Source: Sorex araneus
Taxonomy: Eukaryota; Chordata; Mammalia; Eulipotyphla; Soricidae
Length of the DNA stretch: 64,000 bases
Reading direction: 5' to 3'
NCBI RefSeq assembly: GCF_027595985.1
Contig: NC_073305.1
Coordinates: 179,631,949-179,695,948 of the forward strand
The translations under genes and the position numbers were made by a program. The notes under the pieces were generated by a model, which made no database searches, was not told the DNA's origin, and saw only the letters and a list, made by a program, of their open reading frames with translations. This document shows, piece by piece, positions 11,861 through 23,470 of this stretch (positions are counted from its first letter, which is position 1; every line of letters starts with the position of its first letter).

Positions 11861-13339
11861 TTACAAAACAATACAAAGTTCCGTGTTGCCATCTTCTGGT
11901 CAGTTTCTTCAACTTCACCTTCATCAGATGATGGCGATTTTACAACACTCAGTGTGGTTGACTTTTCCAAACTAATGCTTTTTCTAGTATGAGTATGTAT
12001 GTGCCTATTCAATTGGAAATATATGTTGTGCCTGATACAGAATAATTTCCTTTTAGACATGGATATTTTTAACTATCAAGAGATTGTGATTGTTCTGTTT
12101 TTTATTGCACCTCCCTGTCTCTTTTTAACACTATTCATGACACAAGGTGAGCATTATGCCTATATCTATATATATTTACACACACACACACACACACATG
12201 CACACACACACATAGAGAGAAAATAGCAATCGTAAATTTTGTTGCTGTCTTAACATAACCAAGTTTACTGTCAATGATCAAATGGAAAGAAAATCCTGCA
12301 TTTGAAGCAACTGGACTATCTTACAAAGTTCTAATTTCTTCCCTTGCCTTCTCCTTTCACCCAATTTATTCCTTTTATATCTGAAAAGAGATGTTACTTT
12401 TTTTCCCAAAACATCCTCTCTTATGATGTCCAGGTTACTTTCAGACACCTATTTTTCCTCTGAAATATGCAGAAGTTCCTGCAATACCTCCATATTTCTG
12501 AAATTCTATCTTATTGACCCTTTTCTTCCTTCCTATATGGAAGGTCTGGTCATAAGGATCACTGACAGTTCTTGTCTCTTTACTGGATTATCTTTCACAA
12601 TCGGGCCACGAGTCCCTGCTGGAATGGCTCTTCCTGACAAATGTCCTTTACAAACAATTGTCAGAGTTAAACAAATTCTTATAAATAGGATATACTGATT
12701 CGGGAAGGGTCAATGGTTAATTGTCATTTAGTTCATCTTACATGTTTTGCATATTACAAAATAGTAGCACTTCAGTTTAGAATTACTTGCTTGAGGTCAT
12801 AAAGCATGGCAGGGAAAGATGTTTTTCAGCAGTTTTACCATCTTTTTTTCCTTTTCAGTCTTCTCACTGTATTTGCTTCTCTCATGCAGGATAAATAGAT
12901 ATGTTGAAAGCTGTTTCCTCACATTCCTGTAGTGAGAAGTGATTTTCCCTTCCTTCTTTGGATATGTTATTGTGCTTTGCTCTGCTCTCTGATGTATTTC
13001 CAGGAAGGACTTCATCTGAGATTAACTATTCCATTTGTAGGCTTGCTGATTTGTCATTCTTCCTCCTTATCTTTTCTCTTTCCCCCCTTCATCCCAGTGT
13101 ATCTCTCATTGTCCTCTCTGACGCACTCATTGCTTTATAGTCATAGATTTTCCTATTCTGCCTTGGTCATTTCCTCATGGCAACCATATCAGATATTGTG
13201 GCTACTAAAAGTACCAGCTTTTCTGCATTTCTTTCCAACTATGTCAGTATCTTGGTATGGTCTTCCCACTGTTTGTACTTCTGATTCGTTTAGACACTTT
13301 GAAGTCATAGACAATAGTTTGAATCCTTATTTGTAATTT
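11861..13339. other. Non-coding DNA
   Basis: No recognised repeat apart from the CA run at 12178. An open frame at 12932-13336 (134 aa) resembles no family I know and has no splice or codon support. Confidence 0.5.
12178..12212. repeat. (CA)n microsatellite
   Basis: ACACAC run with one TGCACA interruption. Confidence 0.9.
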
Positions 13340-13349
13340 TGGCAATGGG

Positions 13350-13613
13350 CATCACTGTATCAGTGTCACTGTCATCCCATTGTTTATCAATTTGCTCGAG
13401 CAGGCACCAGTAATGTCTCCATATGAGACTTCTTGTTATTCTTGTTACTGTTTTTGGCATATTCAATATGCCAAGGGTAGCTTGCCAGGCTCTGCTGTGT
13501 GGGCTAGATACTCTTGGTAGCTTGCTGGGCTCTCTGAGAGAGGTGGAGGAATCAAACCCAGGTTGACCATGTGCAAGGCAAACACCCTACCCGCTGTGCT
13601 ATCGCTCCAGCCC
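13350..13613 (-). mobile_element. SINE type B, full length
   Basis: Tail CACTGTATCAGTGTCACTGT through to head CTATCGCTCCAGCCC. Perfect 10-bp TSD TGGCAATGGG (13340-13349 / 13614-13623). Confidence 0.92.
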
Positions 13614-13623
13614 TGGCAATGGG

Positions 13624-14109
13624 TACTAGTGGATATTATCTTGAAATGTTAATTTCTAAGAAAAATATTATGACAGCCCACTATATCTCTTTTCATGCTT
13701 CATTTCATTTGAATGAATGTTAAAAATGCAACACTTTCATCTTTAATTGGGACTTAATTAGCATCAGTGTGCAATGTAAAGGTTTTTGCTTTAACACCAC
13801 TAATTCACAGTTTATTTTTCTTTGCTGCATAACATCATTTATTGCTCACATATGCTCTGTATAACTGCATTTAGTATTTAAGGTGTGAAGCGTCTGGGGC
13901 TTAGTCTTCTACACCTTGGGGAATTAAACCATTGTGATGCCATTTCTTTACCAAGGTATCTTTTAAAACTCATAAAGTTGTACTTGCAAAATATGTTTGT
14001 TTACAAGCTAAAATATACAATATGTTAGAAATAAGCAAAGACCTAATTTGGGAAAGATATAGACTCAGATACGATCACTCTATTTTTAAAATATAATTTG
14101 CTATTTTTT
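13624..14109. other. Non-coding DNA
   Basis: No gene or repeat recognised. Confidence 0.5.
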
Positions 14110-14121
14110 TTCCCATAGTAT

Positions 14122-14364
14122 CACTGTCACTATCACTGTCATCCCGTTGCTCATCGATTTGTTCGAGCGGGCACCAGTAACATCTCTCATTGAGAGACTT
14201 ATTGTTACTGCTTTTGGCATTTCCAATATGCACGGGTAGCTTGCCAGGCTCTGCCAAGCGGGCTCGATACTCTCGGTAGCTTGCCAGGCTCTCCGAGAGG
14301 GGCGGAGGAATTGAACTCAGGTTGGCCGCATGAAAGGCGAACGTTGTGCTATCGCTCCAGCCCA
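14122..14364 (-). mobile_element. SINE type B, full length
   Basis: Well-preserved antisense copy with perfect 12-bp TSD TTCCCATAGTAT (14110-14121 / 14365-14376). Confidence 0.93.
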
Positions 14365-14486
14365 TTCCCATAGTATAAAATAAATAAATAAACATTTTTC
14401 CAAGATAGCTCTCAAAAGATTTCTTTAAATCACAGACTTCTGTGTTTTATTTAAAACAATTATTTTGGAAAGTGTATTTATTATCT

Positions 14487-15064
14487 CTCCACACATTGGA
14501 TGAGCTCACACATGAAGGAACCAGCAGAGAAACCCAGGCATGCTGAACCCAGGGCTGAGATCTCCAAGCCTACTTGGATAGGGACTGGGCCTCCTCCACC
14601 CACACGCCCCATTTTCCAGTAGCTTGGCAGTCACACCCAGAAACTGCCCCCAGTGCCATGTAATCCCATCCATGTCCAAGATCCAGAGACTATATAAAAC
14701 AAAGCTCCCAGAAGAATTCGGCCTTTAATAGTCTAGCCCACTGATGTACCTAAAGCAGCTCACATGTGTTTGGTTTTAACATACTTGCTTTTATTCTCTG
14801 ATATATATTCTATGTCCCTCTAGAGAGCCGGACAAGCTACCGAGAGCATCCCACCCACATGGAAGAAATTGGCAAACTCCCTGTGGCACATTTGATATGC
14901 TAAATACAGTAACAATAACAGGTCTTATTCCTTGACCCTGAAAAAGTCTCCAGTCATTGGGAAAGATGAGTAAGGAGAAGCTGCTAAAATCTCAGGGCTG
15001 GGACAAATGGAGACATTACTGGTGCCCGCTCGAGCAAATCGATGAACAACAGGATGATACAGTG
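14487..15064 (+). mobile_element. RTE-tailed composite element, 5'-truncated
   Basis: In order: a region shared with 25505 and 59687 (CACATGAAGGAACCAGCAGA, then CCATTTTCCAGTAGCTTGGC), the type B body, and a segment absent from type B SINEs (CTGAAAAAGTCTCCAGTCAT to GCTGCTAAAATCTCAGGGCT). The last part is the common tail. TSD ATTTATTATCT / ATCTATTATCT (14476-14486, 15065-15075). No long ORF, so non-autonomous. Confidence 0.75.
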
Positions 15065-15218
15065 ATCTATTATCTATGAGTGATACATCTAAAACTTTGG
15101 TAAGGGTGAATTCATGTGATAATATGACTAAGAATAAGTTGAGCAGCAGTTTGTCCTTCAGAGTATATGACATATATCACTGGCAAAAGGAAAGCATCTG
15201 ACACTAAGAACCTTGGGT

Positions 15219-15385
15219 GGGGCTGGAGCAATAATCCAGGGATAGGGCATTGCCTTGCACTCACCAACCCAGGTTGCATCCCAGGTATTCCATATAGGGA
15301 TTCCAGAGCACAATAAGGAGTAATTCCTAAGTGCAGAGCCAGGAGTAACCCCTAACCACTGCCCAGTGTGGCCCCAAAAACATTT
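15219..15385 (+). mobile_element. SINE type A
   Basis: GGGGCTGGAGCAATAATCCA head and AAGTGCAGAGCCAGGAGTAA body, ending CCAAAAACATTTTTTT. Confidence 0.88.
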
Positions 15386-15420
15386 TTTTAAAAAAAGGAA
15401 AAAACAATTTTGTATGTTTG

Positions 15421-15460
15421 GGGCCCTGAGTGATAGGGTTCAATCTCTATGTCCCACATG

Positions 15461-15525
<65 letters not shown>

Positions 15526-15596
15526 ATGCCCAGGAATAATCTCTGAATGCAGAGTCAGGAGAAAGTCCTAAGCACCACTAGGTATGGCCTAAACTC
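15421..15596 (+). mobile_element. SINE type A carrying a CA array
   Basis: Type A head and 3' body (GAATGCAGAGTCAGGAGAAA) split by the (CA)n at 15462-15524, which arose at or inserted into the middle of the element. Confidence 0.7.
15462..15524. repeat. (CA)31 microsatellite
   Basis: Uninterrupted CA run of 63 bp. Confidence 0.97.
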
Positions 15597-16423
15597 TTCC
15601 ATACCCCACTTCCCCACAACACCCCCTCAAAGAAATTTGGATATCTGGACACTTGTCATCCACTAATACAAACTGTGTGTGATTAAAAAAATAATAATCA
15701 TTCCCAGTGGAATACCATTGCACTGATTATACTTAGGTTTTCAAGGACAATCGTCTCCTGTCTCCTCCCCTGGAATTCTTCCCTTAGGGTGTGAACCAAG
15801 TAAGAGGAAATGAGCCTTTAATAAAACTTAAAAACAACTTTAGGACTAGCTTACTTTCTTACTTTCAAAATTTAAAGATCTCTAAGAGATTGGAAAAGAA
15901 ACCAATGAGATAAAAGACACAAAGTATATAGACTGTATTTCTCTTGATATAATAAAACCCTTAGAAAGTGTAGACTGCATTTTACTTATAACAAAAATAT
16001 GTGCATTTGGTAGAGAATCCTCTGAAGGGTTCTGTATCTAGGCAGTTTAAGCTGGTGGCTCATAAATTTCTTTGAGACAGTACCGATGACAAAGATACTT
16101 TTTCCACCTCTAGGAAAACATAAATTTTCTCCTTAATTATTTAAGTACACTTCCTCATGGTGAAATTTATTTTAATATTATAAAATCATGCCACTACTAC
16201 AATAATTGAGATATTAGTAAATGGTGTTACAATTTAACAGTTCTTGAAAAATATTTTCTAAAGTGTTATACAGTTTATTTTTTCTGTTTCTGATGGTCAT
16301 TTAACTTTTCTGTTTAAAAAATGTAAATCATGACTCAGATATTTAATAAATTAAATATAAGACAAATATAAATTTGTTTAAGTCTACTAACATTATTTTT
16401 TAAATCAATAATTTTATTTAAAG
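15597..16423. other. Non-coding DNA
   Basis: AT-rich; no gene or repeat recognised. Confidence 0.5.
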
Positions 16424-16600
16424 CAGGAGCTGAAGAGATAGTACAGCACATAGGGTACTTGCCTTGCCCCTGGCTGACCAGGGTTCAATCCCTGGCATCC
16501 CCTGGTCCCCCGAGTTCTACCAGGAGTAATTTTTGAGTGTAGAGCCAGGAGCAACTCCTGAGCATAGCCAGGTATGACCCAAAAAACAGACAAACAGAAA
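16424..16600 (+). mobile_element. SINE type A
   Basis: GCAGGAGCTGAAGAGATAGT head, GGGTTCAATCCCTGGCATCC, body GTGTAGAGCCAGGAGCAACT, end TATGACCCAAAAAACAGA. Confidence 0.88.
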
Positions 16601-16639
16601 AATATTTTATCTGATTTATAGTACTGGTTTGTTTTTTAA

Positions 16640-16947
16640 ATCAAACCACAGTAAAAAACATAGTGACAAAGTTGCACATAATTGGTTTTTAGTGACACAA
16701 TGTTTCAACATCCATCCTTTCACCAGTATAGATTTTCACACCACCATGTCCCCAGTTTCCCTCCCATCAACCTCCCCACCTGCCACTCTCGCCGATCCCC
16801 CCTACGTGCACACACTCCCACCACCAGTCTGCCTCGTTGCCAGGCACTCTTCTTCTCTCTCTGTCTCTCTGTCTCTTTCTCTCTCTCTCCCTTTCTCTCT
16901 CTCTGTCTATCTCTGTGTCTGTGTCTCTCTCTGTCTCTCTATCTCTC

Positions 16948-17003
<56 letters not shown>

Positions 17004-17019
17004 CCTATCTCCTATTCTC
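16640..17019 (-). mobile_element. L1 3' UTR fragment, left part (split by LTRs)
   Basis: Complement of the shrew-type L1 3' end (CATCCATCCTTTCACCAGTA), then a CT/CTAT-rich tract. The L1 resumes at 19230 with GGCATTGTGGTTTGCAATAT, so the LTRs at 17020-19229 inserted into it. Confidence 0.75.
16853..17010. repeat. (CTCT)n / (CTAT)n simple repeat
   Basis: CTCTGT-CTCT mixture grading into about 16 CTAT units at 16949-17010. Confidence 0.95.
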
Positions 17020-19229
17020 TGTATTCACCAAGTGACTAGGAAATCCTATGGCTCTCTCTCACCACCTGCGCTTGGTGGTCTCGAGCCACTTCCCCACCCA
17101 GGATGGCCACTGCCATGGGAGGATGAACGAGGAAATGAGGACCAGGCTGGTTAGTGATCAGTTGTCATTTATTCCATTCTCCCCAGGACCTGTTCCAGTC
17201 ACACTAAGCCCCTTATTCCTGTCTCCTCCTGTCTCATTTGGTCCCTCTGCCCTATGACTCACCACCTTGGTCTCTCTAGTCTCTCGCAATCTCTCAGCAT
17301 TGGGGGTAGCAACCAGCCCCAGGTCCTGCAGCACAATCAACATATGAAAGACCTTCCTTGTAGGATAACATAGCCTCAGGTAGTTTAGGTTTATTGGGTT
17401 ACTCCCATCACAGTGCTCCCATTCCTCTGTGTTTATTTGTAGCTTCTTTCTTAGTGTTCTGTTGACTTGTATATATTGTTTTTCTCTTGTCCTTGAATCC
17501 TTTGCATAGTTTATTCAGAGCCATGTTCTTTTTGTATGGACACAGGAAGACTGTAGCAAATGCTATGCTTTTGTAACCTGGGAGTCATTTGACTGTACAT
17601 GATATTTTCCTCCTGGGCATCTGTTCTCTCAAACTAAGCCTCAGCTGCTCTTACTTGCTAGCACCCCCAAAAGCACTGTCCCGACGAGGGACGGGACGGA
17701 CCCGGGGCAAGCGGTGAGTTGTGTGCTACCCTGGCATTGAGATGGGTCTGGCCAAAACGCTTAATGCTTAACTATAAATTAAGAGCTTGGTCATGGACAA
17801 ATGCTGTCATAATCCAAAAAGTAATAACTAGATTCAGACCCTGCTAGGGTTAGGAATAATTAATCTGGCTTGAGTGCTGCAGTCTGAGTCTGTGGCAAGA
17901 TGTTGCCAGGAGAGCTGCCTTGCAAGCCTCAGTGTATCTCTTACTATGTCCATACAAAAATAACTAGCATTAAGATGTTAATGAGTGGGCTAAGAAAAGG
18001 AGAAAAGCCCCTTAATGGTATTTTGCCTACTGGCAGTTAGGAAGGGCTTTGGAATGCCCCTAGATTGTGTTCCCTTTGAAAGGGGCAGCTCTCAGGAAGG
18101 GCTTTCTTATGTTGATTTTGCTACCTGGCTGTGTGTAGCCTAGGGGAAATGGGGGAGAGAAAAAGAGGGGAGAGAAGAGATAGAGGGCTACAGTAGATCC
18201 AGAGAGAGGACGGAGCTAGGAGTGCAGGAGATGAGAAAGATGGAAGATGGAATAAACAGCAATTGATCAATCAACCTACTTGGCCTCGTTTCCTCCTCTG
18301 TCTGCCCCATGGCCTGGGCTGCTCTCTCTGGGCAGCGAGAGCCCGGGACCAATCTCTCTCGAACCCGGGGGCGGCTGACTGGGAGAGCTGCCAGGGCTCT
18401 TCCCTGGTCGCCCCGCCCCCTGGCAGATATTTTTTACACTGCCTGATCACCTGCAGCTGGAGGATCAGGCTCAAGGGCAAAATGCCACTTGGGGGTTTTT
18501 CTTCTTTCCTTAGCCCAATAACTTAATTAACATCTTAATTAATGTCTTAATTCTACTTCTTAATATTAGTTATTTTGTATGACACTGTAAGAGATACATT
18601 AAGCTTTTAGGGTGGTTCTCCTGGGGACTTCTTGCTATAGATCTCAGACTACAGAGCTCAGACCAGATTAAATTTTCCTAACCTTAGCAGGGTTAAATTA
18701 AATTAAATCTATTTGTATTTTTGGATCATGACAGAATTTGTCCATGACCATGCTCTTAACTTATAGTTAAGCATTATGGTACTTTGGCCTGGTCCATTTT
18801 GATGCCAAGGTAGCTCACAGCTTGCCCTGGGTCCATCCAGTCCCTCATCAGAACCCTGCTTTTGGGGTGCTAGAAAGTAAGGGCAACTGAGTCTTAAGTC
18901 TAGAGAACAGATGCTCAGGAAGGAATATAATTCGGAGTCAATTAACTCCCAAGTTACAAAAGCATAGCATTAACGGTCTCCTTGTGTCTATCTATACAAA
19001 AGGATATTGCTCTGAATTAACTATGCAAAGGACTTAAGGACAAGAGAAAAGCAATATTTACAAGTTAACAGTCTGACTAGGAGACAAAGGTGGTTGACTA
19101 GTTAGGGAAGCAGAGCACAAAGAAAGAGGTTACAAATAAACAGAGGAATAGGAGCACTGTGATTGGAGTAACCAATAAACCTAAGCTCCCTATGAAAAGG
19201 CAGAAAGGACAAACCAGTGTTATCCTACA
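17020..19229 (-). mobile_element. Solo LTR copy 2 (antisense), interrupted by copy 3
   Basis: Left part 17020-17358 (starts TGTATTC; shares the CTGGTT...TTTATTCCATTCTCCC block with copy 1) and right part 18439-19229 (ends ATCCTACA) make ~1.13 kb of LTR once the inserted sense LTR is removed. The outer TSD is poor (ATTCTC / CTACTC), which suggests age. The dyad at 18755-18771 is retained. The left boundary is less certain. Confidence 0.7.
17359..18438 (+). mobile_element. Solo LTR copy 3 (sense), nested in copy 2
   Basis: A 1,080-bp LTR from TGTAGGATAACATAGCC to ATTTTTTACA. It has AATAAA at 18251-18256 and a GC-rich 3' segment consistent with an R/U5 region. Flanking CTTCCT (17353-17358) and CTGCCT (18439-18444) look like a 6-bp TSD with one change. 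It is the reverse complement of the sequence at 2289 and 57998. No internal viral genes. Confidence 0.8.
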
Positions 19230-19575
19230 CTACTCGGCATTGTGGTTTGCAATATAGGTACTGAAAGGTTATTATGTATATCCCTTTCCTACTTTCAACA
19301 CTCAGTTCTTCCAACAATCATGGTCTTATTGGTCCCTTCTTAACTGCTCTCCAGTTGTGGCAAGCTTTTATCCATGAACCAGTCCTCCTGGCCCTTTTTT
19401 TTTTACTGTCTGTGGGTGTTAGTCTCATATTATGCTTTTTTATATCCACAGATGAGAGCAATCATTCTAGATCAGTCTCTCTCTTTCTGACTCATTTCAC
19501 TCAGCATGATACTCTCCATGTTTGTCCATTTATTAGCAAATTTCATGACTTTGTTTTTCCTGGTGGACGATAAAG
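19230..19575 (-). mobile_element. L1 fragment, right part (split by LTRs)
   Basis: Continues the L1 of 16640-17019. ACTCATTTCACTCAGCATGA and ATTATGCTTTTTTATATCCA are antisense ORF2-end/3' UTR strings. Frame broken. Confidence 0.7.
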
Positions 19576-19906
19576 CCTTTTAGACTAAAAAGCAGAACCA
19601 AAGATTAAAAAGAAAGAACTTGGGACAAAGAGATAGTATAGGAGATAAGACAGACAGAGTACAGGATGTGGCCCTCAAACTAACAAATACATAAATAAAT
19701 GAACTAGGACTGTAGAAGAAGGGACCTTGACACTGAGGGCAGAGATTCACATTTTGGTAGTGAGTGTGGGTCAGGTGGGTCAGTTACATTGTGTGCCTAA
19801 AGCAAATATTAACACTATTATAAAACATGTTGCTGCAATATAAAATAGACTTAAAAAATATATAGGTACTTGGTAAATAATTGTATTTAGCCCTCCCTAA
19901 ATACAA
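19576..19906. other. Non-coding DNA
   Basis: A possible degraded SINE head (GGGACAAAGAGATAGTATAG) at 19622; otherwise nothing recognised. Confidence 0.4.
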
Positions 19907-19922
19907 TGATTTAGCCATTATA

Positions 19923-21307
19923 CCTCCACTACTCAGCCACCGCCAAGCTCCAGGCCACTTTCCGGATACTCGGGCAGAGCCTCATGTATGAGTGAAGCCC
20001 CACAGAACCAAGTAAAGCAGAACTTTGTGACCTTGGACTCCAGGCTCAACAGGACCTGGAAACAAAGATCCTTTGTCTGCTTCCCCCAATCTCCGGTGAC
20101 CAGGGATCACACCCAGACAACCCACCCTACCAGAGTCAGATAAATACCTCATTGGCCAACCTCCACTGCCTCCAGGCTCCAGGCCGCTTTTCTGGACACA
20201 TCATAAGACACTTGATACCCATTTTCCATACTTACCACACCATATTTTATGGGGTTCAAATATGGTGTGAACCATAGGAACACCTGTAAGGGTGATTAGA
20301 GGCTGCCCTAAAAGCCTCCATTCCTCTTGGAGAGCCCAGCAAGCTACCAAGAGTATCCTGCCCACATGGCAGAGCCTGGCAAGCTACCCATGGCGTATTC
20401 AATATGCCAAAAAGAGCCCCCAGTACAGGCCTGTCTTCAGAAACTTTCGAGCTCATTTGCCAGCGTGGTTTGGTGCGAGCCTCACGCAACCCCAAGCTAA
20501 TCTCCGAGTTCGCAAAGCTGTGCAGAGAAGTGATAAAGGAAGACCTCAAAGAGAGAAAGCAACAGTGTTGGCCAATGTGGCAGAAGCTGGGAAAAGTATT
20601 AACAGTGCTTGCCTGTCCTTTGCCAGATGATTGCCCTCCAACGTCTTGATGTATCTATCACATCTTCCAGAAAAGCAACGGAGAGGATATTCACGACTTC
20701 TATTTGGATCTCTTCAATAGCCACGTCCACTTGCCCACATACCAAATTCCGTAGGATGGATATGTTGTTCCCAATGTTCTCCCTTCCAAAATCTGACATG
20801 CCATTTTGTCAGTAAAGAAGCATACAGCACCCAGTCCAGACAAGGTCAGACCCAAACACCTGAAGAATCTGCCACCAGTACTTGTCAATACACTGGCTTG
20901 GCTCTTCACACAGTACCTGTCCGAATACAAGTTTCCGTCCCAATGGAAAACCAGCAGGACCGTTCTGTTGTGCAAGAAGGGAGACATCCTCGACATCACC
21001 AACTATCGCCCGATCTGCCTGTTATCCATCATCTTCAAGTGGTTCACTCAAGTCATCATGAATAGAATGGGCAGAACACTAGCCGAAAGACAACCATGCA
21101 AGCAAGCAGGGTTCTGAAAAGGATTCAGCATGACCGACCATATGCACATAGTGACCAAGCTCATTGAGGTTTCTTGAGAGTTCAAGATGCCACTCTGTCT
21201 AAGGTTCATTGATTTAAAAGAAGGCCTTTGATTCTGTTGAGACTGAAGCGGTCATCGAAGCCCTAGCCAAACGGGGTGTTCATCAATGGGTTGACAAGTG
21301 ATACAAG
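19923..21307 (+). mobile_element. RTE-clade LINE fragment, internally deleted, with TSD
   Basis: Bounded by a perfect 16-bp TSD TGATTTAGCCATTATA (19907-19922 / 21308-21323). 5' part 19923-20270 resembles the 5' part of the composites at 14487 and 25505. 20310-20415 matches the type B SINE body. Then come frame-shifted pieces of an endonuclease/RT polyprotein: EFAKLCREVIKEDLKERKQQ (frame of 20404), HTAPSPDKVRPKHLKNLPPV and TNYRPICLLSIIFK (frame of 20806), and after a stop at 21117 FIDLKE..AFDSVETEAVIE, which is RT motif A. The catalytic FADD/YADD region is missing; motif A is followed almost directly by the tail (GTTGACAAGTGATACAAG). Non-functional. Confidence 0.8.
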
Positions 21308-21323
21308 TGATTTAGCCATTATA

Positions 21324-21529
21324 AATGAACTGTATCTTGCATGGGTAATTTGGATTTAAGCATGATTAAATTTGAATATAAATTTAAATGGAGGCTTGCA
21401 AAATAAGGTTATTTTACATTATTTATTTTATTGAAGTATAGTTGACATTTTATGTTGCATTAAATTCAGATGTGTCATGTGATCATTTGCTGTTCAATGT
21501 CTTTATTTATTTATTTTTAATTAAAATAA
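21324..21529. other. AT-rich DNA, possible L1 edge
   Basis: Contains TATTGAAGTATAGTTGACAT, reminiscent of L1 or other old repeats; not assigned. Confidence 0.3.
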
Positions 21530-23160
21530 ATTGATCTAAAATTGTAATCAAATTTTCCCCAAAAACAAAAGCCTAGTGAAGCCAGATGGATTCACTAGTG
21601 AATTCTTTCAAACCTTTAAAGAGGACCTATTGTCAATTCTTTTCAGCTTTTCCTGGGCATTTGAGGAAGATAAATACTTCCAAACAGTTTTTATGAAGCT
21701 AACATCACCCTGATACCAAAAGCAGACAGAGACACACACAAAAGAGAATTTCAGGCTGATATTGCTGGTGAGCACAGATGCAAAAATTCTCAACAAAATG
21801 CTAACAAATAGAATCCATCCACTCATCCGAAAGATCATATACCATGATCAAGTAGGATTCATCCCAGGGATACAAGGATGGTTAACACATGCAAGTCAAT
21901 CAACATAATATACCATACCAATAAAAGAAAAAACAAAAATCTATGATGTTATCAGTAGGCACAGGGAAAGCAACAAGATCCAGCACCCATGTATGATAAA
22001 ATCTCTCAACAAAATTAGAGCTGAAAGAACATTCCTCAATATAGCCAAAGCCATTTACAGCAAGTCCACAACATTATTCTCAATGGGGATAAACTAAAAG
22101 CTTTCTTTCTTTCTAAGATCAAGCCAAGACAAGGTTGCAAAACAAAACAACAAAGAGATATCATTTCATGCCACAGAGACTGGCACACATCAGAAAGAAC
22201 AAGTACAACTAGTGCTGATATGGATACAGGGAGAAAGGGACTCTCATTCATTTAAAGAAAACAATATGGGCATTCCTTAAAAAACTAGCATTTGAGCTTC
22301 CATATCACCCAGCAATACAGTTCCGGGGAATTTCCCTAGCAGCCCAAAAGCAGTGCACAAAAGTTGTCTGTACCCCTGGCTCCTTAATGGCCATGATCCT
22401 GGAGGCACACAAACCAATTTCGGAACCCAGTGGATTCTGGCAAAAATTTCTCTGGACTTAATTATTAAAATACCAGAAATCCAAAACTGCATGGCCACAA
22501 CACTCTTATGCTCTTCATTAACAGCAATAGAAAGCAAATTATCAAATGATGCCTTTTCAGCAGGTCTGATTGTTGGAGGGAAATTCCAAATAATAATAAT
22601 AGTGAGTTTTCTGTCAAAACATTGAATGTAATCAAAGTAAAGAGAAAGCAAAGTGAAAATCATCTGCCACACAGGCAGGGTAGGGGGTGGGATGGGAGGT
22701 ATACTGGGGCTCTTGGGGGTGGAACATGTGCACTGGTGAAGGGATGGGTGTTTGATGTTTGATCATTGTATGACTGAGACTTAAACCGGAAAGCTTTGTC
22801 ACTGTTCTCACGGTGATTCAATTAAAAAAAAGGGGGGGGGTGTCTTTACTTCTGTGTTCATCAGCACTATATTCAATAGCCAGAATCTGGAAACAACCCG
22901 AGTGCCCTAAACTGACAAGTGGATAAAGATATACACTATTTTGAGGGGTATAAAAAAGACATAATATGAGACTAATACCCAAAAACCATAGAAATGAGAG
23001 CCAGGAGGGCTGGTCCATAGTAGGAAACTTACCAGAAGTGAGGGGGCAGGAAGTGGGAGAGTGCAGTTAGGACAGAGAAGGGACCACTATTACAATGATG
23101 ATTGGACATTCTCATGCTGGACAACAACTGAGTACTGAAAAAGGTAAAGTGATGTACTTG
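21530..23160 (+). mobile_element. L1 ORF2 3' portion and 3' UTR, interrupted
   Basis: Sense L1. An RT-domain stretch at 21574 on translates KPDGFTSEFFQTFKEDL. Further ORF2 segments at 21780-21960 and 22125-22347 are followed, beyond an insertion at 22348-22838, by AATAGCCAGAATCTGGAAAC (ORF2 end) and a 3' UTR. Several deletions and stops; inactive. Confidence 0.8.
22348..22838 (+). mobile_element. Non-autonomous L1-tailed element inside L1
   Basis: Interrupts the ORF2 of the L1 at 21530-23160. Shares GCAGGTCTGATTGTTGGAGG, CCAAATAATAATAATAGTGA and CTGCCACACAGGCAGGGTAG with the antisense element at 3632-4763 and with 53150-53783. Ends CTCACGGTGATTCAATTAAA. Imperfect TSD TTGTCTGTAC / GTGTCTTTAC. 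No ORF. Confidence 0.65.
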
Positions 23161-23177
23161 ATAACCTCTCAGTATTC

Positions 23178-23304
23178 TCCTGGCTTTGTGCTCAGGGGTC
23201 ACTCCTGGCAGACTTAGGGATCATATGGGGTATCAGAAATCAGCCCTGGGTCAACTGCATGCAAGGCAAACTTCTCCCCATACTGTGCTATTTCCCCAGA
23301 CTCC
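23178..23304 (-). mobile_element. SINE type A, diverged
   Basis: TTTGTGCTCAGGGGTCACTC start and TGTGCTATTTCCCCAGACTC end. Confidence 0.7.
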
Positions 23305-23470
23305 TCAAAGGCATTTATTTTTAAATAGAACAAAACTGTCCCTAAATTTAAATATCATTTGCCATCAACTTTATAGGTTTTAGAATGAGTTTTTGAATGA
23401 ATCACTCCGGGAATATTTAAGAATAAGCAGTAATTTTGGTCTAATATTATTGTCATAATAGCTAACCAGT

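Noticed and set aside
12932..13336. 134-aa hydrophobic plus-strand frame
   Set aside because: No recognisable family, no splice signals or promoter; its Ser/Leu/Phe-rich composition is what random T/C-rich DNA gives.
16629..17154. Overlapping 105-136-aa frames rich in SLSLS/YLSIYLS
   Set aside because: Low-complexity CTCT/CTAT repeat inside an L1 3' UTR fragment.
20700..21002. 100-aa minus-strand frame
   Set aside because: Shadow of the RTE reverse-transcriptase fragment on the + strand.
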